Assembly (NCBI GenBank): GCA_963728125.1 | Contig: CAVSIZ010000018.1 | Span: 62,001 to 126,000, forward strand | DNA: 64,000 nt | DNA from: CAWDCV01 sp963728125 | Lineage (GTDB): Bacteria; Actinomycetota; Actinomycetes; CAWDCV01 | Direction of reading: 5' to 3' | In this document: positions 55,118 through 61,402 of the stretch, in pieces | Numbering within the stretch: position 1 is the stretch's first letter | How the letters are laid out: each line of letters starts with the position of its first letter | Program-made: the position numbers and the translations under genes | The notes under the pieces: model-generated | What the model was told of the DNA's origin: nothing | What the model saw: only the letters and a program-made list of their open reading frames with translations | Databases searched by the model: none

Positions 55118-56221
55118 CTACTCGCGCTCGTTGCTGCGGCGCCACCGGATCTCGGCCTCGATGAAGCCGTCGATCTCGCCGTCCAGGACCGCGGCGGTGT
55201 TGCCCGTTTCGACCTCGGTGCGCAAGTCCTTGACCAGCTGGTAGGGGTGCAGCACATAGGAGCGGATCTGGGTGCCCCACGACGTCGTCGCCTCGCCGCG
55301 GATCTCCGCCATCTGCGCGGCTTCTTCCTGCCGGCGCTTCTCCAGCAGCTTCGCCTGGAGGATGGCGAGCGCGGTGGCCTTGTTCTGCAGCTGTGACCGC
55401 TCATTCTGAACCGAGACGACGATGCCGGTCGGTGCGTGCGTCAGTCGTACGGCGGAGTCGGTGGTGTTCACGCCCTGCCCGCCTGGCCCGCTCGAGCGGT
55501 AGACATCGACGCGAAGATCCTTCTCATCGATGTCGACGTGATCGCTGGTTTCGACGACCGGGGTCACGTCGACGCCAGCGAACGACGTCTGCCGACGCCC
55601 CTGGTTGTCGAACGGGCTGATCCGTACCAGCCGGTGGGTACCGTGCTCGCCGAAGAGCGTGCCGTACGCGTAGGGCGCCTTGACCTGGAACGTTGCCGAC
55701 TTGATGCCGGCTTCTTCCGCATACGAGGTGTCGTAGATCTCAGTCGAGTAGCCCCGACGCTCCGCCCACCGCGTGTACATGCGCAGCAGCATCTGCGCCC
55801 AGTCAGCGGCATCGACTCCCCCGGCCTGGGAGTTGATCGTGACGAGTGCCTCACGGCTGTCGTACGGACCGGATAGCAAAGTCCGAACCTCGAGTTCACC
55901 AATAGCCTTGGTGAGCGCCTCCAGCTCCCGATCGGCTTCCGCCAACGTGCCGGCGTCGTCCTCGGCGATGGCGAGCTCGTGCAGCACAGACAGATCGTCG
56001 AGACGCCGCCGCAGTGACTCGACCCGGGTCAGATCTCCCTGCACAAAGGACAGCCGAGTTGTCACCTTCTGAGCGTTCTCGGCGTCGTTCCACAAGTCGG
56101 GGGCCGCGGCCTGCTCGTTCAGCTCATCGATCTCGCGACGCAGACGAGCAAGGTCAAGAACCGATTCGATCGAGGTCAACGTCGTATCGAGGTTCTTGAC
56201 CTCTTCGGGGAAGTCCATCAT
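55118..56221 (-). CDS. prfB: Peptide chain release factor 2
   Basis: This 367-residue factor reads UGA and UAA stop codons and triggers peptide release. The tripeptide anticodon region is FDNQGRRQTSF-adjacent, and the catalytic loop is YRSSGPGGQGVNTTDSAVRLTH with the GGQ. The N-terminal helical domain (LDLARLRREIDELNEQAAAPDLW) is intact. There is no in-frame UGA frameshift site near the start, as is usual in actinomycetes, so no autoregulatory frameshift. ATG 56221 or 56218 is the start (MMDFPEEVKNL). It opens the prfB-ftsEX-smpB neighbourhood. Confidence 0.96.
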   Translation of the reverse strand: MMDFPEEVKNLDTTLTSIESVLDLARLRREIDELNEQAAAPDLWNDAENAQKVTTRLSFVQGDLTRVESLRRRLDDLSVLHELAIAEDDAGTLAEADRELEALTKAIGELEVRTLLSGPYDSREALVTINSQAGGVDAADWAQMLLRMYTRWAERRGYSTEIYDTSYAEEAGIKSATFQVKAPYAYGTLFGEHGTHRLVRISPFDNQGRRQTSFAGVDVTPVVETSDHVDIDEKDLRVDVYRSSGPGGQGVNTTDSAVRLTHAPTGIVVSVQNERSQLQNKATALAILQAKLLEKRRQEEAAQMAEIRGEATTSWGTQIRSYVLHPYQLVKDLRTEVETGNTAAVLDGEIDGFIEAEIRWRRSNERE

Positions 56222-56248
56222 GACCACGGCATCCGAGGGTACGGGTAG

Positions 56249-56701
56249 TCACCTCAGTGGCGCCGTCGCGCGGGACTCAGCGCTGATGGGCACGCCTCCC
56301 GTCCACCCCTGCGAGACGATGCCGTCGAACGGCAGGTCGACGGTGGCGCCAAGGACCACGACCACGCTGCCGCTGTCCACCCGGGTCTCGATGACCGCGA
56401 AGTTGTCGAATCGACTGGTCAGGCCGGACGCGACCACATAGTCCTCCACCCGCTGGTCGACCGCGGACGAATCCAATGGCAGGGATTGGCCGAACGCCCC
56501 GCCGTAGATGGCGGACTCGTCCACCGCCTGGACGGCGGCCAGGGCAGCGCCGTCCGCTGCGGCGCTCAGGGCGCGGTCGTGGAGGAAGACGCGTGACAGA
56601 TGAACGACGACAACGACCAGCATGGCCGCGAGCACGAGGAAACCAATCATGAGGACGAGGACAGAGCCGCTGTCGTCCTGAGCTCGCCTGCCGCACCTCA
56701 T
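56249..56701 (-). CDS. TadG-like pilus assembly protein
   Basis: This 150-residue protein has a short basic lead, one TM helix (GSVLVLMIGFLVLAAMLVVVVVHLSRVFL) and then LSAAADGAALAAVQAVDESAI, the TadG-like pattern of a pseudopilin-style N-terminus. The outer part has no further recognised domain. It is the last gene of the Tad operon; its ATG overlaps the stop of the TadE-like gene upstream (ATGA). Putative role: minor component or anchor of the Flp pilus. Confidence 0.82.
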   Translation of the reverse strand: MRCGRRAQDDSGSVLVLMIGFLVLAAMLVVVVVHLSRVFLHDRALSAAADGAALAAVQAVDESAIYGGAFGQSLPLDSSAVDQRVEDYVVASGLTSRFDNFAVIETRVDSGSVVVVLGATVDLPFDGIVSQGWTGGVPISAESRATAPLR

Positions 56702-57135
56702 GTTGGGCTTCGGTAGCTGTCAACGACCTGGATGTGTGACGCACGTACCGGCACCGCCGCGGCGAAGGAGCCGTCCCACAGCGCCGGGACGAAGGGCAGC
56801 GGGACGTCGATCTCCATGGCGATGGTTACCTGAGCGCCGGGAGTCAGGCAGGTGACGCCTGAGCATTGGACGTCCATCGCGCTGGCATCGAGCTCGAGGT
56901 CGTGATCGGCCAGGGAGATGGCGGCTGCGGTGTACGCGCGGTCCATGCCGACGTCATCCGACGGTGCCGTCACAAAGGCGCGTGCCGCCTCGCGGGTCGC
57001 CGTCGTCACGGCATAGGCGGCGCGCTGCACCTGGAAGACGGTGAGCAGGAGATACAGGAGCGGCACCATGAACAGGACGGAGAGAAATGTGAACTCAACG
57101 ATGGCCGAGCCGCCTTCTTCATGTGCTCGCCTCAT
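56698..57135 (-). CDS. TadE-like minor pseudopilin (second copy)
   Basis: This 145-residue protein starts with the TadE signature: GGSAIVEFTFLSVLFMVPLLYLLLTVFQVQRAAY, where the Glu five residues into the hydrophobic segment is the conserved pilin glutamate, then VTTATREAARAFV. Two cysteines (VQCSGVTC) in the outer domain may form a disulfide. It overlaps genes on both sides by 4 bp in the Tad operon. Confidence 0.87.
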   Translation of the reverse strand: MRRAHEEGGSAIVEFTFLSVLFMVPLLYLLLTVFQVQRAAYAVTTATREAARAFVTAPSDDVGMDRAYTAAAISLADHDLELDASAMDVQCSGVTCLTPGAQVTIAMEIDVPLPFVPALWDGSFAAAVPVRASHIQVVDSYRSPT

Positions 57136-57533
57136 GGGAAATCCTCGTCGAGAGCGTGACCTCGTACCGTCAGCCGCGGCCCTTCTCGTGGACCCCAGAA
57201 ACCCAACAGGGGCAGGGAAACGTCCGCTTGGACGTATACGGTCGGCGCTCCTCCGATGGCTTCGTATCCCGCCGTGACGTCATTGGCGAACCGATCCGCG
57301 AGGGCGCTGCGGATGACGCCTTCGGTGTATACCGCACCGTCGCCTGGGCCGCGATCAGCGTTGGCCGCATAACGAGCGCCATCTGCAGCTGCAGCCACCA
57401 GCGTGTTGCGCACGTACAGCACCAGGCCCACTTGCAGAACGCCGGCAAAGAGGCCGATCACAAGCACGCTGACCATGACGAACTCTGCGACCGCCGATCC
57501 GACGTCGTCCGCCGGCCGCAGGGTCGGAAGCAT
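57132..57533 (-). CDS. TadE-like minor pseudopilin (first copy)
   Basis: This 133-residue protein has DVGSAVAEFVMVSVLVIGLFAGVLQVGLVLYVRNTLVAAAADGARYAA, the TadE-type N-terminal helix with its conserved Glu, and a small outer domain. It is 12 bp downstream of the flp gene. Together with the second TadE and TadG-like proteins it would form minor pilins or the base of the fibre. Confidence 0.87.
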   Translation of the reverse strand: MLPTLRPADDVGSAVAEFVMVSVLVIGLFAGVLQVGLVLYVRNTLVAAAADGARYAANADRGPGDGAVYTEGVIRSALADRFANDVTAGYEAIGGAPTVYVQADVSLPLLGFWGPREGPRLTVRGHALDEDFP

Positions 57534-57545
57534 CGGTTGCGCGCG

Positions 57546-57713
57546 TCAGCCAGTCACGCTGTCGAGCGCGTTCTGGAACATCTCCTGCAATTGTGGCCCC
57601 GCCACGGCGGTGAGGAGAACGACGATGCCCGCCGTCATAACCGTGATCATCACCCAACCGGGAACGTCGCCTCGATCGCGCATGAGTGCGGCGACGAGTC
57701 GTACACGTGTCAT
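57546..57713 (-). CDS. Flp-type pilin-like small protein
   Basis: This 55-residue protein has a basic start (MTRVRLVAALMRDRGDVPG), a hydrophobic helix (WVMITVMTAGIVVLLTAVAGPQL) and a short polar end (QEMFQNALDSVTG). Size and place, between TadC and TadE, fit the Flp major pilin, although the usual Gly-Glu cleavage site is not clear. The start at 57713 has GAAGGAAGAG upstream; a longer frame to 57740 is less likely. Confidence 0.72.
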   Translation of the reverse strand: MTRVRLVAALMRDRGDVPGWVMITVMTAGIVVLLTAVAGPQLQEMFQNALDSVTG

Positions 57714-57739
57714 GGCTCTTCCTTCTGTTGGGTCTTCCA

Positions 57740-58681
57740 TTAGGGGCTAGTCACAGTGAGCGTGACGAAGCCGGGAAACAGCGCGAAGACAACCGTGATG
57801 GGCAAGATCAAGAAGACCACCGGAACCATCATCGCGATCTCCTTGCGGCCGCCAATTTCCAGCAGCGTCCGGCGGCCCGCCTCACGTACATCCATCGCTT
57901 GAGCACGCAGCACGTCGGCAAGTGGAGTCCCACGCTCGACGGCAACGGCTATGCCGTCGACGAAACGACTCAGCGCCGGCAATCCGGTGCGACGGGAGAC
58001 ACCATCGAGTGCCTGCACGAGGTTGGCTCCCGCCCGTGCTTCCGCGAGCGCTCGGCCCAACTCACGAGAGAGCTCACCCTTACCCACTCTCGTGACGCGC
58101 TCCAATGCGCCGACCGCGCTCTCGCCGGCTCCGACCGAGAGCGCAAGCAACTCGGCGATGGTGGGGAACTCCGCCATCATGCGTTCCTCACGGCGAGCGA
58201 CGGCCGTCGTGAGTCGACGGTCGCGCAGCAGGAGTGCGGCCAAACCGCAGAGCAGACAGAGGACGACGAGTGCCAGCGGCTGGCGGACCCGTCCGGTCGC
58301 GAGGAGCACCAGACTGGCGGTCATACCGCCGAGCAGGCCCAGGCCACCCCACAGCAATTGTTCGATGCGGAATGCCTCTACCGACGAGGCGCTGCCGAGC
58401 CGGTCGAGGCGGGCACGAACTGAGCGTCCTCCACCGAGCCACCGCTCGAGGACCCGTGCCGCATCGACGGCGATCGGGCGGACGATGCGTTCGAGCGTGG
58501 GAAACGGCGTCACCGTGCCGTCATGCTCGAGCAGCCGCGAGGGGCGCGCAGCATCGCGCAAGTACGGCGCCAGACGATCGTCGAGCGATGGCCGCCGCAT
58601 GATCGGAAGCCGGACGAATATCAGGGCAAGCCCTAGCCCGGCGGCCAAGCCGAGAAGCACGCCGACGGGAACGGCGATCAC
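57740..58681 (-). CDS. tadC: TadC-like type II/IV secretion inner-membrane protein
   Basis: This 313-residue protein has TM helices at the N-terminus (VGVLLGLAAGLGLALIFV), the middle (WGGLGLLGGMTASLVLLATG) and the end (MVPVVFLILPITVVFALFPGFVTL), with the T2SSF domain AEFPTIAELLALSVGAGESAVGALERV and KGELSRELGRALAEARAGANLVQAL between. TadB and TadC form the platform on which the ATPase acts. GTG 58681 overlaps the TadB stop by GTGA. Confidence 0.9.
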   Translation of the reverse strand: MIAVPVGVLLGLAAGLGLALIFVRLPIMRRPSLDDRLAPYLRDAARPSRLLEHDGTVTPFPTLERIVRPIAVDAARVLERWLGGGRSVRARLDRLGSASSVEAFRIEQLLWGGLGLLGGMTASLVLLATGRVRQPLALVVLCLLCGLAALLLRDRRLTTAVARREERMMAEFPTIAELLALSVGAGESAVGALERVTRVGKGELSRELGRALAEARAGANLVQALDGVSRRTGLPALSRFVDGIAVAVERGTPLADVLRAQAMDVREAGRRTLLEIGGRKEIAMMVPVVFLILPITVVFALFPGFVTLTVTSP

Positions 58682-59550
58682 CGCAGGACTCGCTCTTCCT
58701 CTGGCAACTTTCCGATGCGCAGCATGGTGCGGTACGCGACGAAGCACACGACACCGCCGATGACGAGGACGACAAATCCCGTGGCGGAGTCGTACGCATC
58801 TACAGCCTCGGGCCTCGTCGCGAGCATGCCGAGCACGACCCATGGCGCGGCAACGGCTAACCGCGCGGCATTCACTGTCCAGCCTTGTCTGGTCTCGAGC
58901 TCCGATCTGGTCCGAGCGTCCTCGCGCAGGAACGCCGACAGCGTGCGCAGCAGCCGACCGAGATCGGAGCCGCCCACCTCACGGGCGACGCGAAGGGACT
59001 CCACGATGCGATCAGCGACCGGATCGGCAAGCCGCGCCTTGAGCCGGTCCAGACATGCCTCGAAGCGTCCGGTGGCCCGGTAGTCCTCACCAAAACGTCG
59101 GAAGGCGGGTTGCAGCGCCTCTGGCCCGCGGTCCGCAAGCTGGGTCAGCGCCTCGGGCAGCGACATGCCTGCTCGAACTGCCGATGCCAGGTTGTCGACA
59201 ATGTCGGGCCAGAGATCGCGCAGCTCCTGCCGACGCTGTCGTTGCCTACGGCGGACGAGTGCCGTCGGCGAGCATCCGGCGAGCAAGCCGAATGCAATCG
59301 CTACAACGGAGGAGAGCGAGATGACGTAGACGACGACCATGACGACAAGTGCGAGACCAACGGATGAGGCAACGATTGCCGTCGGTGTGACGCTGCTCAG
59401 ACCGGCCTGGGCGAGCGTCTCCTGCATGCGCTCGCGCCTCGTCAGTGTGCTGCGGCTTGCATCGTCGGGCCCGCTTCGACTCGGTGGCCGCAGCGATTGA
59501 ACGACGAGGACGACTCCGAGGCCGAACGCAAGTCCGATCAACGCTCCCAT
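58678..59550 (-). CDS. tadB: TadB-like type II/IV secretion inner-membrane protein
   Basis: This 290-residue platform protein has TM helices near residues 1-20 (IGLAFGLGVVLVVQSL) and 60-95, and two at the end (VVLGMLATRPEAVDAY, GFVVLVIGGVVCFVAY). The T2SSF domain is LWPDIVDNLASAVRAGMSLPEALTQLADRGPEAL. The ATG at 59550 overlaps the ATPase stop (ATGA). The open frame continues upstream only as antisense of the ATPase gene. Confidence 0.9.
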   Translation of the reverse strand: MGALIGLAFGLGVVLVVQSLRPPSRSGPDDASRSTLTRRERMQETLAQAGLSSVTPTAIVASSVGLALVVMVVVYVISLSSVVAIAFGLLAGCSPTALVRRRQRQRRQELRDLWPDIVDNLASAVRAGMSLPEALTQLADRGPEALQPAFRRFGEDYRATGRFEACLDRLKARLADPVADRIVESLRVAREVGGSDLGRLLRTLSAFLREDARTRSELETRQGWTVNAARLAVAAPWVVLGMLATRPEAVDAYDSATGFVVLVIGGVVCFVAYRTMLRIGKLPEEERVLR

Positions 59551-60803
59551 CAGACCGCCACGTCGTCTAAGGCCCGGTACGCGGCATCGCCCAGCAGGCG
59601 GATCAGGTCGTAGCCCGCGCGTTCGAAGCGATCGCGGTGCGGCGGGTACCCGTCCGCGCGAACCAACCGTCCCTGTCGGGTGGTGAAGATGTCGGCGACT
59701 TCGACGATGTCGCCTTCGGCCCGTCCGGGAAGGGCCACGATCTCGCGTACCCGGCGCCGTCCGTCGCTCTCGGTAGCAAGGTGCACGACGATGTCCACGC
59801 ACGAAGCAACGGTCGGTACGACAAAGGCATGGCCAACGTTCTCTCCGGCGAGCAGAGGGAGCGTGCAGAGCTTCGTCACGGCTTCCCGGGCACTGTTCGC
59901 GTGGATCGAACACATTCCGGGCAGCCCCGAATTCAGCGCGATCAGCAGGTCGAGACACTCCTCCTGGCGCACCTCCCCGACGATGATGCGCGACGGCCGC
60001 ATCCGAAGCGCCTCTTTGACGAGGCGACGCAGTCGAATCTCGCCTGTTCCTTCGAGGTTGGCCTGGCGGCATTGCAACGCCACCGTGTCGGGAAGCGGAA
60101 TGCGGAGCTCGAACACCTCCTCACAGGTGACCACACGCTCGCGCGCTGGTACTGCGCCCGCCAAGCAGTTCAGCAGCGTCGTCTTTCCCGCTTGCGTACC
60201 ACCAGCGACGATGATGTTGAGACCGCTCACCGTTGCCGCCTCGAGGAACGCTGCTGCCGCCGGCGTCAGAGTTCCCAACTCGACGAGCTCATCCAAATGT
60301 GTTGCGCGAACGATGAACTTGCGGATGTTCACCGCCCAATGCCGTCGAGTGATGTCGGGGATGACCACATGAAGACGGCTTCCGTCCGGCAAGAGCGCGT
60401 CGACGAACGGACTGCTGAGGTCGACGCGTCGCCCTGACGTCTTGAGCATTCGCTCGACCAGATCGCGCAGCTCAGACTCACTCAGGATGGTCGTCGTGAG
60501 TTCGTTGCGTCCCTGCCGTGCGATGAAGACACGGCCGGGCTCGTTGACCATGATCTCTTCGATGGTGGGGTCGTCGAAGTAGCGCTGCAGTGGACCAAAG
60601 CCGGCGACGGCGTCGAACACTTCACGAGCGACTTGCTGAGCATCATCGAGGGCGGGCAGGCCGCCGCCGACGCTCCGGTCCTCGTACTCAGCGACGACAT
60701 CGTCGACCAGCCGACGTACCGCACCTGGATCGATGACAGGATCGACCCCACGCCGACGCACGAGCTCACGAACCTCGGCATCGATGATCGAAACGGCAGA
60801 CAC
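59550..60803 (-). CDS. tadA: Tad pilus ATPase (TadA/CpaF)
   Basis: This 417-residue secretion ATPase powers pilus assembly. Walker A is IVAGGTQAGKTTLLNCLAG near residue 205, the Asp box region is CEEVFELRIPLPDTVALQCRQAN, Walker B/His box parts are MRPSRIIVGEVRQEECLDLLIALNSG and CSIHANSAREAVTKL. The N-terminal ring domain has DPTIEEIMVNEPGRVFIAR. GTG 60803 is chosen for GGGGG 6 nt upstream; a GTG at 60830 is possible. No TadZ or prepilin peptidase gene is adjacent. First gene of the operon that continues to the TadG-like gene. Confidence 0.93.
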   Translation of the reverse strand: MSAVSIIDAEVRELVRRRGVDPVIDPGAVRRLVDDVVAEYEDRSVGGGLPALDDAQQVAREVFDAVAGFGPLQRYFDDPTIEEIMVNEPGRVFIARQGRNELTTTILSESELRDLVERMLKTSGRRVDLSSPFVDALLPDGSRLHVVIPDITRRHWAVNIRKFIVRATHLDELVELGTLTPAAAAFLEAATVSGLNIIVAGGTQAGKTTLLNCLAGAVPARERVVTCEEVFELRIPLPDTVALQCRQANLEGTGEIRLRRLVKEALRMRPSRIIVGEVRQEECLDLLIALNSGLPGMCSIHANSAREAVTKLCTLPLLAGENVGHAFVVPTVASCVDIVVHLATESDGRRRVREIVALPGRAEGDIVEVADIFTTRQGRLVRADGYPPHRDRFERAGYDLIRLLGDAAYRALDDVAV

Positions 60804-60903
60804 GCCGAACCCCCACAAACCCGCACGCACCCGCCCCCGCCGGCAGGCGGAGAGTAGTCACTCGAGAGCAGCCTGCACAACTCCGCTGTCCACAGGCCGG
60901 AGC

Positions 60904-61200
60904 TCAACCGCGGAACGACGACGCAATCTGCGACTCCGCTTGCGCGTATGAAGCTCCGGCTTGGCCGAGCAGACCACTGATCCCGGACAGCGCATCGTTC
61001 AGCTGTCGAGCGCCGTCCTGCCACTGCTCCCACAGCGCGTTGAACTGTGCCGAGGCCTGGCCGGCCCAGTCACCGCCGACGAGAGGGGCGATCTGCCCGC
61101 GCAGACCTGCCAACGTGCCGTCGATCTCGCCGGACCCCCGAGAGACGCTGGCGGAGAGTGCGTGCAGCTGCTCGGGCGTCACCTTGATGCCTACGGACAT
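60904..61200 (-). CDS. WXG100 family (ESAT-6-like) protein
   Basis: This 98-residue helical hairpin protein has IKVTPEQLHALSASVSRGSGEIDGTLAGL as helix 1, the WxG turn in GGDWAGQAS, and FNALWEQWQDGARQLNDALSGISGLL as helix 2, with YAQAES at the end (a YxxxE export signal). Such proteins dimerise and are substrates of type VII secretion. It is divergent from an EssC-type ATPase, and no second WXG100 gene is seen. Start MSVGIKVTPE at 61200 has AGGAAGGAT-type purines upstream. Confidence 0.93.
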   Translation of the reverse strand: MSVGIKVTPEQLHALSASVSRGSGEIDGTLAGLRGQIAPLVGGDWAGQASAQFNALWEQWQDGARQLNDALSGISGLLGQAGASYAQAESQIASSFRG

Positions 61201-61292
61201 GACGATCCTTCCTCGTTCTCGACGATGTCGTTCGTCTGACGAGGGGCGACTGTAGGCACGAAACAACGCCGCCGGTACTGTCCGACGACTCG

Positions 61293-61319
61293 TCTGTGGA
61301 CAACTCCGATATCCACAGA
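61293..61319. promoter_or_regulatory. Inverted pair of DnaA-box-like sites
   Basis: TCTGTGGA (61293-61300) and TCCACAGA (61312-61319) are inverted 8-mers. TGTGGACAA (61295-61303) is the exact complement of the actinobacterial DnaA box TTGTCCACA, and ATATCCACA (61309-61317) differs by one base from TTATCCACA. A third near-match, CTGTCCACA, stands at 60886-60894. They lie in the WXG100/EssC divergent promoter region and the Tad promoter region. Confidence 0.4.
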
Positions 61320-61402
61320 TCGCTTACTGGCACGTGAAATCGTCGTTGCCCGACGACATACTCGCACCGGGTTGCAGCATCGCCGGAGCGAGAGGTTCTG
61401 TC

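Noticed and set aside
58678..60072. Long TadB frame starting at 60072
   Set aside because: The first 170 codons overlap the TadA ATPase out of frame. The start MGALIGLAFG at 59550 overlaps the ATPase stop as elsewhere in this operon.
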